Below are positions 8,593-16,354 of a stretch of 64,000 nt of DNA, in pieces. A program made the translations under genes and the position numbers. The notes under the pieces were generated by a model, which saw only the letters and a list, made by a program, of their open reading frames with translations, did no database searches and was not told the DNA's origin. Source of the stretch: Methylobacterium sp. Leaf465 (GTDB lineage Bacteria > Pseudomonadota > Alphaproteobacteria > Rhizobiales > Beijerinckiaceae); the NCBI RefSeq assembly GCF_001424705.1, contig NZ_LMRA01000001.1, positions 545,221-609,220 of the forward strand. The letters run 5' to 3'. How positions within the stretch are numbered: position 1 is the first letter of the stretch; each line of letters starts with the position of its first letter.

Positions 8593-9888
8593 CTACCGGG
8601 CCCCGAGCAGCGGCAGCCAGAGCGCCAGCGCCGCCAGGGTCACGAGGAGTACCGGCGGGGTGATGATCAGGCCGACCCGCATGTACTGGCCCCAGGTGAT
8701 GTGCTGGCCCTTGGTGTCGAGGACGTGCAGCCAGAGCAGGGTCGCCAGACTTCCGATGGGGGTGAACTTCGGGCCGAGGTCGCAGCCGATGACGTTGGCG
8801 TAGACCATCAGTTCGCGCATTAGGGGTGAGAGATCCTGGGCCTGCTGGATGGAGAGCGCACCCACTAGCACGCTTGGCATGTTGTTCATGACCGAGGACA
8901 GGATGGCTGCGGCCAACCCGGTGCCGATGGTGGCGACGAACGGGCCAAAGCCCGAGAGCCAGACGAGCCCCTGCGCCAGGTAGTCGGTCAGGCCGGCATT
9001 CTTCAGGCCGTAGACCACGAGGTACATGCCGAGGCTGAACAGGACGATCTGCCAGGGGGCCACCGAAAGAACCGTGCGGATGGGGATGATCCGGCCCCGG
9101 TTGGCCAGGGCCAGGAGCACGAGCGCCCCCGCACAGGTGACCACCGAGACCGGTACGCCGAACGGGGCCGTCACGAAGTAGGCGACCAGCAGCAGGCCGA
9201 GGAGCGGGAAGGCCGCCCGGAAGACCAGCGGGTCCCGGATCGCCTGGCGCGGCGCCTCCAATTCGGCCACCGGGTAGGTGGCGGGCAGGTCGCGCCGGTA
9301 GAACAGCCACAGCACCACCAGGGTCGCGGCCAGCGAGACGAGGTTCACCGGCACCATCACGGCGGCGTAGCGGCTGAAGGAGATGTCGAAGAAGTTCGCC
9401 GAGACGATGTTGACGAGGTTCGAAATGACCAACGGCAGGCTCGTCGAGTCTGCCACGAACCCGCAGGCTACGATGAAGGCCACCGCCGCCGCCGGCTTGA
9501 AGTCGAGACGGAGCAGGATCGCGAGCACGATGGGGGTCAGCAGCAGGGCCGCTCCGTCATTGGCGAACACCGCCGCGATGGCTGCACCCAGGAGGATGAC
9601 CAGCGGGAAGAGCAGGCGTCCCCGGCCGCCGCCCCAGCGGGCGATGTGGAGCGCCGCCCAGTGAAAGAAGCCGGCTTCGTCGAGGAGCAGCGAGATGATG
9701 ATGAGGGCGACGAAGGTGAAGGTGGCGTCCCAGACGATGTGCCAGACCACCGGGATATCACCGGGGCTGATGACCCCGGTAGCGAGCGCCACGGCGGCCC
9801 CGATGAGGGCGCTCCACCCGATCCCGAACCCCTTTGGCTGCCAGATGACGAAGACGAGGGTGACCACGAAGATGGCAAGCGCGAGCAT
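8593..9888 (-). CDS. arsB: ArsB arsenite efflux permease
   Basis: Inner-membrane arsenite/antimonite antiporter of the ArsB/NhaD superfamily, 431 aa, a normal length. Multiple helices are evident, and the conserved loop [18 protein letters not shown] (about residues 107-124) and the second-half [11 protein letters not shown] motif match ArsB. No arsA ATPase is present, so it is expected to work as a proton-coupled carrier. It lies between the glutaredoxin-type arsC (36 bases upstream) and the MFS gene. Confidence 0.93.
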   Translation of the reverse strand: MLALAIFVVTLVFVIWQPKGFGIGWSALIGAAVALATGVISPGDIPVVWHIVWDATFTFVALIIISLLLDEAGFFHWAALHIARWGGGRGRLLFPLVILLGAAIAAVFANDGAALLLTPIVLAILLRLDFKPAAAVAFIVACGFVADSTSLPLVISNLVNIVSANFFDISFSRYAAVMVPVNLVSLAATLVVLWLFYRRDLPATYPVAELEAPRQAIRDPLVFRAAFPLLGLLLVAYFVTAPFGVPVSVVTCAGALVLLALANRGRIIPIRTVLSVAPWQIVLFSLGMYLVVYGLKNAGLTDYLAQGLVWLSGFGPFVATIGTGLAAAILSSVMNNMPSVLVGALSIQQAQDLSPLMRELMVYANVIGCDLGPKFTPIGSLATLLWLHVLDTKGQHITWGQYMRVGLIITPPVLLVTLAALALWLPLLGAR

Positions 9889-9924
9889 CGGGACCGTTTC
9901 TTGTTCTTGGCTGCGTGGGGAAGA

Positions 9925-10350
9925 TCAGGCGGTGGCGACGCGGCGCCCGTGCTCGTCGACGACGCGCTCGCCGTCCTCCTTCACGAACTCGCCTTGCTGA
10001 GCCGGGAGGAGGTCGAGGACCTTCTCCGAGGGCCGGCAAAGGGCGACGCCCTTCGGGCTCACCACCACGGGGCGGTTCAGCAGGATCGGGTGTTCTGCGA
10101 TGGCATCGAGTAGCTGGTCGTCCGTCAGGCTCGGGTCCGAGAGCCCAAGTTCGGCGTAGGGCGTCCCCTTCTCGCGGAGCAGGTCGCGGACCGTGACGCC
10201 GGCCCGGTCGGCGAGCTGACGCACCAGGAGCGGGTTCGGCGGCGTCTTGAGGTACTCGACCACATGCGGCTCGATGCCGGCGTTGCGGATCAGGGCCAGG
10301 GTGTTGCGGGACGTGCCGCAATCCGGGTTGTGGTAGATGACGACGTCCAT
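9925..10350 (-). CDS. arsC: Arsenate reductase, glutaredoxin-coupled type
   Basis: Reduces arsenate to arsenite for export by ArsB, using glutathione and glutaredoxin. It is 141 aa and begins MDVVIYHNPDCGTSRNT with the catalytic Cys11; later it has the LNRPVVVSPKG segment around the substrate arginine. A longer in-frame reading exists but overlaps the preceding arsC. The ATG at 10350 shares one base with that gene's stop (TGATG), a typical operon junction. The C-terminal tail (FVKEDGERVVDEHG) is typical for the family. Confidence 0.92.
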   Translation of the reverse strand: MDVVIYHNPDCGTSRNTLALIRNAGIEPHVVEYLKTPPNPLLVRQLADRAGVTVRDLLREKGTPYAELGLSDPSLTDDQLLDAIAEHPILLNRPVVVSPKGVALCRPSEKVLDLLPAQQGEFVKEDGERVVDEHGRRVATA

Positions 10351-10877
10351 CACGCGACCTCCGGGCGGGGCGAGGTGGCGCCGGCCTGCTGGCCGATCTC
10401 GCGCACCTTGGCGGACAGGGCGACCCCGTCGAGGCTGGCCAGCGGCAACGCCACGAAGGCCGAGATCCGGTTCTTGAGGTAGCGCTGCGCGGTCACGAAG
10501 GCCGTCTTGCGCTCCAGGTCCGTCCCCTCGGCTGCGGCGGGGTCCTCGATGCCCCAGTGAGCCGTCACCGGCTGGCCGGGCCAGTACGGGCAAGCCTCGC
10601 CGGCGGCGTTGTCACAGACCGTGAAGACGAAATCCATGACCGGCGCGTCGGGGCGGGCGAACTCGTCCCAGGACTTCGAGCGCAGCCCCTCAGTCGGGTA
10701 CTCCGTCTCGCTCAGAACCTGAACGGCGAGCGGGTTCACGTCTGCCTTGGGCTGGCTGCCGGCGGAGAAGGCCCGGAAGCGTCCCTGGCCCTCCTTTTTG
10801 AGCATGGCCTCCGCCAGGATCGAGCGAGCGGAGTTGCCGGTGCAGAGGAACAGGACGTTGTAGACGCGATCAGGCAT
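10350..10877 (-). CDS. arsC: Arsenate reductase, thioredoxin-coupled (LMW-phosphatase-like) type
   Basis: A 175-aa protein of the low-molecular-weight phosphatase fold. The CX5R loop is FLCTGNSARS (Cys12, Arg18), and the redox cysteines are in TVCDNAAGEACPYWPG (Cys88 and Cys96). This class takes electrons from thioredoxin and is mechanistically unrelated to the glutaredoxin type just downstream. The first codons overlap the arsR end by 8 bases. Carrying both classes may let the host draw on two thiol systems; that is inference. Confidence 0.92.
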   Translation of the reverse strand: MPDRVYNVLFLCTGNSARSILAEAMLKKEGQGRFRAFSAGSQPKADVNPLAVQVLSETEYPTEGLRSKSWDEFARPDAPVMDFVFTVCDNAAGEACPYWPGQPVTAHWGIEDPAAAEGTDLERKTAFVTAQRYLKNRISAFVALPLASLDGVALSAKVREIGQQAGATSPRPEVA

Positions 10878-11232
10878 GGGCGGTGTCTCCGGTGGGCAGG
10901 CAGCAGGCTGCGAGCGCGGCGACGGCGGGGGCGCAGACCTCGGGTCGCCCTTGGCAGCAATCGCGCATCAGGAATTGGATGAGCTCGGACAGGTCCGGGT
11001 AGGCGGCGCTGTAAATGATCGAGCGTCCCTCGCGCCGCGAGGTGACCAGCCCGGCATGGCTGAGCTCCTTTAGGTGGAATGACAGGTTGGTGCCCGAGAC
11101 GCCGACCGCCTCGGCCAGCATGCCGGCCGCCATTCCGTCAGGGCCGGCGGTGACGAGCTGGCGCACGATGCGCAGGCGGTGCTCCTGGCCGAGGGCCGCG
11201 AAGGCGGCGACGGCTTGCCGTTCGTCCATCAT
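10870..11232 (-). CDS. arsR: ArsR-family arsenite-responsive repressor
   Basis: A 120-aa winged helix-turn-helix repressor. The recognition region is VSGTNLSFHLKELSHAGLV (45-63). The usual ELCVCDL site is absent; instead cysteines cluster at the C-terminus (DCCQGRPEVC, residues 91-100, then AACC), as in the Acidithiobacillus-type ArsR that binds As(III) through C-terminal cysteines. It heads the ars operon and faces arsH, with a dyad between them. Tandem ATGs (11232 and 11229) leave the exact start open. Confidence 0.9.
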   Translation of the reverse strand: MMDERQAVAAFAALGQEHRLRIVRQLVTAGPDGMAAGMLAEAVGVSGTNLSFHLKELSHAGLVTSRREGRSIIYSAAYPDLSELIQFLMRDCCQGRPEVCAPAVAALAACCLPTGDTAHA

Positions 11233-11244
11233 GATGTCAATATC

Positions 11245-11258
11245 TCAACCATCGTTGA
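11245..11258. promoter_or_regulatory. Candidate ArsR operator
   Basis: A perfect inverted repeat, TCAAC-CATC-GTTGA, lies in the 47-base gap between divergent arsR and arsH. Its position and its TCAA/TTGA arms fit ArsR-family operators, and it could control both directions. There is no experimental support. Confidence 0.5.
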
Positions 11259-11279
11259 AACGTAGAGGAATGAAGCGTC

Positions 11280-12032
11280 TTGGACAAGCCCCAACAGCTC
11301 TTCGCCGACGGATTGCCCAACCTCAGCGAGGAGCATTTCGTGGTTCCGACGGCGACCAACCTGCAGGTGCAGGCACCGTTCACCCACGCCCCACGCTTCC
11401 TGATCCTGTACGGCTCGCTCCGAGAGCGTTCTTTCAGCCGCTTCCTGGCCTACGAGGCCGCGCGCCTGCTGGAGGCAATGGGCGGCGAGGTGCGGATCTA
11501 CGACGCGCACAGCTTACCGCTGCCTGATGACGCGACCGCCGACCATCCCAAGGTCCAGGAGCTGCGCAACCTCTCGATCTGGTCCGAGGGGCATGTCTGG
11601 GTCAGCCCCGAGCGCCACGGCAACATGACCGGGGTCATCAAGAGCCAAATCGACTGGCTGCCCCTGTCGGAGGAGTCGGTGCGCCCGACGCAGGGTCGGA
11701 CCCTGGCTGTGATGCAGGTCTCAGGCGGCTCGCAGTCGTTCAACGCCGTCAACAACCTGCGCATCCTCGGGCGCTGGATGCGGATGATTACCATTCCGAA
11801 CCAGTCGTCCGTACCCATGGCCTACAAGGAGTTCGACGAGGCCGGCCGGATGAAGCAGGGGCCGCTCTACGACCGGGTGGTCGACGTTTGCGAGGAACTG
11901 GTCAGGTTCACGCTCCTGACCCGCGAGCGGGCTGACTACCTCGTCGACCGGTATTCCGAGCGGAAGGAGCGGGAGCCCGAACGGCTCAAGGCCGTGGCGG
12001 TCGACATCGGGTTCGTAAAACGACCTTCGTGA
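11280..12032 (+). CDS. arsH: ArsH NADPH-dependent FMN reductase
   Basis: A 250-aa flavodoxin-like flavoprotein. [12 protein letters not shown] at the N-terminus and the FMN-phosphate loop [11 protein letters not shown] (about 45-55) are diagnostic of ArsH, as is [14 protein letters not shown]. ArsH proteins oxidise trivalent organoarsenicals and reduce quinones or dyes in vitro; here it completes the arsenic cassette. The reading frame opens with TTG at 11280, about 10 bases after an AGAGGA box. An ATG at 11270 is out of frame. It is divergent from arsR, probably under the same operator. Confidence 0.9.
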   Translation: MDKPQQLFADGLPNLSEEHFVVPTATNLQVQAPFTHAPRFLILYGSLRERSFSRFLAYEAARLLEAMGGEVRIYDAHSLPLPDDATADHPKVQELRNLSIWSEGHVWVSPERHGNMTGVIKSQIDWLPLSEESVRPTQGRTLAVMQVSGGSQSFNAVNNLRILGRWMRMITIPNQSSVPMAYKEFDEAGRMKQGPLYDRVVDVCEELVRFTLLTRERADYLVDRYSERKEREPERLKAVAVDIGFVKRPS

Positions 12033-12077
12033 CAGGCCTGGACGGAGGAGCCTCCGAACTTCGGCGAGGCATCGGCC

Positions 12078-12626
12078 CTATGGGCCGGATGCATGGGCTC
12101 CCGCCATCCTTTCGATGATTTCGCCCAGGGTGACCGGAGCCCACTCCCAGCAATCAACGCCGACGTCGAGGCTCGCCCGGGTCGCCGGAATGCTGCCGTG
12201 GGAGTGGCCATAGACGTGAAGGTCGCCGTGCCAGGCATGGGGCCACGTCACGTGCGAATAGTGGCTCACCCACAGGGCGACCCGCCGGGGCATGCCCGGG
12301 TCCTGGACGAAGACCCTTTGGACGTCGACGACGGGTCCCGCCCATTCGAGACGCTCGCCCAGCCCGAAATCATGGTTGCCCCGGACCAGATGAATGCGGC
12401 CGTGTAGGCGCGCCCGAATGGAGGCGGCGTAGTCGAGGCTGCACCGGTAGGCGAAGTCCCCGAGGTGCCAGACGATGTCGTCGGGTCGGACGGCCTTGTT
12501 CCAGGCGGCGACCAAGGCCTCGTCATGCGCCTCGATGGTCTCGAACGGACGGGGGCGAGCCATGCGGGAACTGAGCAGGCTTCGATGGCCGAAATGGGTG
12601 TCCGCGCAGAAGAGCGTCCTAGGCAT
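12078..12626 (-). CDS. Metallophosphoesterase (calcineurin-like)
   Basis: A 182-aa protein with the metal-binding motifs of the family: DTHFGH (9-14), GDFAYR (55-60), GNHD (82-85), SHYSHV and GHSHG near the C-terminus. The short single-domain form resembles uncharacterised phosphoesterases often carried by phages and islands. The substrate is unknown. It converges with arsH (45-base gap) and diverges from the ABC-3C operon. Confidence 0.82.
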   Translation of the reverse strand: MPRTLFCADTHFGHRSLLSSRMARPRPFETIEAHDEALVAAWNKAVRPDDIVWHLGDFAYRCSLDYAASIRARLHGRIHLVRGNHDFGLGERLEWAGPVVDVQRVFVQDPGMPRRVALWVSHYSHVTWPHAWHGDLHVYGHSHGSIPATRASLDVGVDCWEWAPVTLGEIIERMAGAHASGP

Positions 12627-12819
12627 TCTTTGCCTCCGAAATGACGGAGGCCTCGTACGGGACGCAGCGCTCCGAAGTCAGCGGGAAGGGTGGACGTCCC
12701 TGGTTTTCATCGGCTCGGCGCTCCTGTTGCGCAGTGTCGATCGCACCGCTTGCGTCCCTTCGCAAGGGTTCGTCCGACGAGATCCACGGGAATGGCCGTC
12801 ATCCCGCCCGTCGGTGTAT

Positions 12820-12833
12820 CCCGCGCTCGCGGG
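12820..12833. repeat. Short GC dyad upstream of the ABC-3C operon
   Basis: Inverted repeat CCCGCG-CT-CGCGGG, about 64 bases before the first ABC-3C start codon. It may be an operator or a relic. It resembles the stem of a type I-E CRISPR repeat but occurs once. Confidence 0.35.
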
Positions 12834-12896
12834 TTTCAACGCCGGCTGCTACGCTTGACCCCCAACGAATCCGCCCGTGATTGTACGAACGCAGCC

Positions 12897-13844
12897 ATGC
12901 CGATCCCTCCTGAGCAACGGCTCGCCCTCTCGGACATGCTGGAGCTCACGCTGCGGCGCCTGACCGGCAACCACTTCCAGGAGTTCTTCTGTCGGATGAT
13001 GGAACTCCGTCACCCCGACGCCTTCATGAGGCCCGCGCTTGAGGGCTCGCTCGGTGATCGGAAGTGCGATGGTTACCTTCGCCCCGGGCACGAGATCTTC
13101 CAGTGCTACGGGGCCGAGAACGGCGGTGCGAAGGTCAAGGCCGTGAATGCCCGACTGGCGGCCAAGATCGACGAGGACTACGTCGGAGCGGCAGGGCATT
13201 GGCCCGACATGAAGGTCTGGCACATCGTCAACAACTTCATCCTCGGGATGGGCACGACGCCGCTTGCCCGGATCGACGCGCTGCAGGCCGCCAACCCGCA
13301 TCACCGTATCGCGGTCTTCGGCTGGGCGACCTTCGAGGCCCACATCATGTCCTTGGAGTCCTACCAGGTGACCGGCCTGCTCGGACGCGAGGTAACGGCC
13401 GAGGACTTCCGCAATATCCAGGCTCCTGAGGTGGTCGCCGTCATCGATGCCATCGCCCAGGGTACCCTTGAGGAACTGCCGGAAGACGACGAGCGACGTG
13501 ACGTGCCGGTTGGCAAGCTCCGGACGAACGGCTTGTCGGGCGCCATCCAGCGTAAGATCGCCATGGGCGGCCTGAACGAGCGCATCGTAAAGAGGGAGAT
13601 CGAGGGCCACCCGGTCCCGCTGATGGCGATGACCATCGCCAACGAGTTCAGGCGACAGTACGTCGATCTCGACCTCCAGGGCCTCGAACCCGATGACATC
13701 ATGATGAAGCTTTACGGCAACATCGTCGGCCACGGTCCGGTCGCGGTCGAGATGGACGTGGCCGCCTGGAGCTTGCTCTCCTACCTCTTCGTCCGGTGCA
13801 CCATCTTCAAGGACAAAGTTGTCGACGAAGGGGTGTTCGGATGA
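12897..13844 (+). CDS. ABC-3C system effector/CTD protein with nuclease-like N-terminus
   Basis: A 315-aa protein. The N-terminal half has a restriction-endonuclease-like pattern: NHFQEFFCRMME, then SLGDRKCDGY (Asp54, Asp58) and HEIFQCYG (Glu66, Gln69). The usual lysine of the PD-(D/E)xK core is not evident, so activity is uncertain. The C-terminal half, ending VRCTIFKDKVVDEGVFG, would be the ABC-3C C-terminal domain that docks on the ATPase machinery. The identity rests mainly on the two coupled genes that follow. Its stop overlaps the next start (ATGA). The family has been proposed from comparative genomics as a conflict (anti-phage or anti-plasmid) system. The ATG at 12897 is preferred over a longer open frame that lacks coding character. 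Confidence 0.72.
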   Translation: MPIPPEQRLALSDMLELTLRRLTGNHFQEFFCRMMELRHPDAFMRPALEGSLGDRKCDGYLRPGHEIFQCYGAENGGAKVKAVNARLAAKIDEDYVGAAGHWPDMKVWHIVNNFILGMGTTPLARIDALQAANPHHRIAVFGWATFEAHIMSLESYQVTGLLGREVTAEDFRNIQAPEVVAVIDAIAQGTLEELPEDDERRDVPVGKLRTNGLSGAIQRKIAMGGLNERIVKREIEGHPVPLMAMTIANEFRRQYVDLDLQGLEPDDIMMKLYGNIVGHGPVAVEMDVAAWSLLSYLFVRCTIFKDKVVDEGVFG

Positions 13845-14095
13845 TCCTGCCGAGCAAACATCTCAGCCAGGATCGGGCCCTCATCGGCGTCGGCGCGGAC
13901 ATCCTCGAAGTCCTCACCCGACCGATGACCGTTTCCGAGGCGTGGGACGGGGTACGGAAGAACCGCGCCTCGCGCCCCGACAGCGCCGTGCTGCCGTTCG
14001 ACTGGTTCGTGCTGGCCATGTGCCTGCTCAGGGCCCTTGGCGCCCTCGACCTGAACGACGAGGGCCTGCTCGTCCGGGCCGAGCGCAAGCCATGA
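13841..14095 (+). CDS. ABC-3C middle component 6 (MC6)
   Basis: An 84-aa protein starting MILPSKHLSQDRALIGVGA, the conserved opening of the MC6 family, followed by TVSEAWDGV and PFDWFVLAMCLLRALGAL. It is predicted to be a small winged-helix adaptor between effector and ATPase. It overlaps both neighbours by 4 bases (ATGA at each end), so the three proteins should be made in step. A longer reading from 13796 would lie inside the effector gene and is rejected. Confidence 0.85.
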   Translation: MILPSKHLSQDRALIGVGADILEVLTRPMTVSEAWDGVRKNRASRPDSAVLPFDWFVLAMCLLRALGALDLNDEGLLVRAERKP

Positions 14096-15873
14096 TCCTA
14101 TCCCTCACCAGCGACCTTCCGGGCTTCAAGGGGCTCACCTTCCACGAAGGTCTCAACGTCGTCCTCGCCGACCGTACCGACGCGTCCACGGAAAGGCAGA
14201 CCCGCAACAGCGCCGGCAAGACCAGCGTGATCGAGGTCATGCACTTCCTGCTTGGCTCGGCCGCCGGGAAGTCGTCGATCTTCCAGTCGCCCGCCTTGTT
14301 CGCGTTCACGTTCCACGCCAGACTCCGGCTCGGTCATCATGAAATCACCGTGTCGCGCAGCGGTGCCGACGCAAACCGGATACTTCTCCTGGAGGAGGAT
14401 GCCGCCAAGATCGCCGCCCCGCTGACGCGGGACAAGTCGGGGGCGGTCTACCTTCCCGTGGAGCGGTGGCGCGAGATCCTCGGCCACTACTGGTTTGACC
14501 TGCCCAGGGACCCAAAGGGCACCGAGTTCGAGCAATCCTTTGTGCCGGGCTTCCGCTCGCTCGTAAGCTACTTCATCCGCCGCAACGCCGGAGGCGCGTT
14601 CGCTGTGCCTGTACGCCAGCACGAGAAGCAGAACGCCTACGACTGGCAAGTCAACCTGTCCTACCTCATCGGCCTGGACTGGCGCATCCCGCGGGCCATC
14701 GAACAGCTTAAGGTTTCCACCGCCGCCCTGGCCGACCTACGGAAGGCGATCAAGGAAGGCGCCTTCGGCAAGCTGTTTGGAAGCGTCGGGGAGATCCGGC
14801 CCGAGATCCAGAGGATCGAGGCCAGGATCGAACGCCTCAGGGCCGCCATCGCCGCGTTCGAGGTCGCCGAGAATTACCGGGAACGCGCCGCGGAAGCCGC
14901 GACCGCCCGACGCCGCATCCAGTCGCTCGGCTTCGAGCGTATGCGCGCACTTCAGACCATCGCCCACCTTGAGGCGGCGGTCGCCGAGGAAAGGGCCCCG
15001 GAATACGCCGCCCTCGAACGCCTCTACCGCGCCGCCGACGTCCAGTTGCCCGGCATCGTCCTGGCCAAGATGGACGACGTCGCGAGCTTCCAGAGGTCGG
15101 TTTCCGAGAATCGCCGCGTCCATCTCGGGGGGCAGATCTCGGAAACCCGCGCGGGCTTGGCCTTGGTCGACGCCGAGATGACCGCTCTGGACGAGAGCCA
15201 GGGCGCGATCATGGCCGAAATAGCCGGCAAGGGCGCTCTGGAAGATTTCACGATGATGGCCGAGGAGATCGGCACCCTCGGCAGCGAGGTCGAGCTCCTG
15301 CGCGAAAAGCTCAGGAACGCGGAAGTCCTCGAAGGCAAAAAGTCCCTGCTGCTGCAGGAGCGCGCATCCCTCCTGCAACGTCTCCAGGCCGATCATCGGG
15401 AGCGGGGCGATGCCCTTCGTTCGGCCACCCTCATGATCGACCGATCGATCACCGAGCTCTACGACGACCGGTACGGCAACCTCATCGTCGAGGCGACGCC
15501 CAAGGGGCCTGAGTTCCGCATCAGCATCCAGGGCGACGGGAACCGGGGCGGGATCGACCGCATGGAGATCTTCTGCTTCGACCTGATGCTCTACGAGACC
15601 GCCGCGGAACGGTTCAACGGAGGTCCTGGGCTCCTCGTCCACGACAGCCACCTTTTCGACGGCGTTGACCCCCGCCAGGTTCGCACCGCCATCGCCCTCG
15701 GCCACCGAACGACCGTGTCTCGGGGCGGGCAATACATCATCGCCCTGAACTCGGAAGTGCTCGACGTCCTCGACCTCGGAAGCGAAATCGACCTCGACGC
15801 TGCCGTGCTCCGACCACGCCTGTCCGACGACGAGACCGGCGGCCTGTTCGGAATCCGGTTCGACGCGAGGTGA
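14092..15873 (+). CDS. DUF2326-family ABC ATPase of the ABC-3C system
   Basis: A 593-aa SMC/RecN-like ATPase. Walker A is NSAGKTS (Gly42-Lys43-Thr44). A long helical middle follows (about 200-440, including ERIEARIERLRAAIAAFEVAE), predicted as coiled coil. The DUF2326 C-terminal part has the Walker B/D-loop stretch LLVHDSHLFDGVD (Asp518) and a switch His in ALGHRTT. It probably senses or remodels nucleoprotein and licenses the effector; that is known of the family only by analogy. The last gene of the coupled trio, it starts inside the MC6 stop. Confidence 0.85.
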   Translation: MILSLTSDLPGFKGLTFHEGLNVVLADRTDASTERQTRNSAGKTSVIEVMHFLLGSAAGKSSIFQSPALFAFTFHARLRLGHHEITVSRSGADANRILLLEEDAAKIAAPLTRDKSGAVYLPVERWREILGHYWFDLPRDPKGTEFEQSFVPGFRSLVSYFIRRNAGGAFAVPVRQHEKQNAYDWQVNLSYLIGLDWRIPRAIEQLKVSTAALADLRKAIKEGAFGKLFGSVGEIRPEIQRIEARIERLRAAIAAFEVAENYRERAAEAATARRRIQSLGFERMRALQTIAHLEAAVAEERAPEYAALERLYRAADVQLPGIVLAKMDDVASFQRSVSENRRVHLGGQISETRAGLALVDAEMTALDESQGAIMAEIAGKGALEDFTMMAEEIGTLGSEVELLREKLRNAEVLEGKKSLLLQERASLLQRLQADHRERGDALRSATLMIDRSITELYDDRYGNLIVEATPKGPEFRISIQGDGNRGGIDRMEIFCFDLMLYETAAERFNGGPGLLVHDSHLFDGVDPRQVRTAIALGHRTTVSRGGQYIIALNSEVLDVLDLGSEIDLDAAVLRPRLSDDETGGLFGIRFDAR

Positions 15874-16354
15874 GCGGACGTACCGGCTACCGACGCGTTC
15901 CTGGAGCGGTAGAAGCCTCCGGCATGCACAGTTCGACGCTCGATAACCACGGCGACGCGCGCTGCACGCTTCAGGCTATCATATCCGATCCCAAAGGTTG
16001 CGCCGGACGCCCTGAGGCTTGTAGGGGGCGCTCGGCGATAAGGACTTCTTAACCGTCCACACGGATCCACAGTTGCCGCCAAGGAGGAAGCGCCCGGACA
16101 TCGGATTACGCCCAATCCGGCTTGACCTTCGGGTCGTTCACTCCTTATGCGTTCTTCGTTCGTTCCCGATATCGCGGGTTCGACCATCCGCGCACACGTC
16201 CCCCGCCAAGGTTCAGCCCGTGACCGCTCACCGCTGCCTCATAGGGATAGCCCTGCTGCCGACAGGCAGATCAGCGCCCATCCCGGAAACACTTTACGAG
16301 GCCTGACCGGCGCGCCATGACGCGAGCCCGGCCGCCTCGTGACGCGAGGCATTC
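15874..16354. other. Intergenic stretch without a supported gene
   Basis: 481 bases between the ABC-3C operon and the FtsH-like gene. Short open frames exist (15870-16052, 16073-16306) but have no ribosome site or protein-like composition. An octamer GACGCGAG occurs twice near 16319-16346, close to the next start. Presumably it holds the promoter of the FtsH-like gene; no clear element is seen. Confidence 0.5.

Noticed and set aside
12812..12840. CRISPR array
   Set aside because: Only one repeat-like unit, no spacer-repeat periodicity and no cas genes.
15870..16306. Two short open frames between the ABC-3C operon and the FtsH-like gene
   Set aside because: No ribosome sites, low-complexity composition, no similarity recognised.
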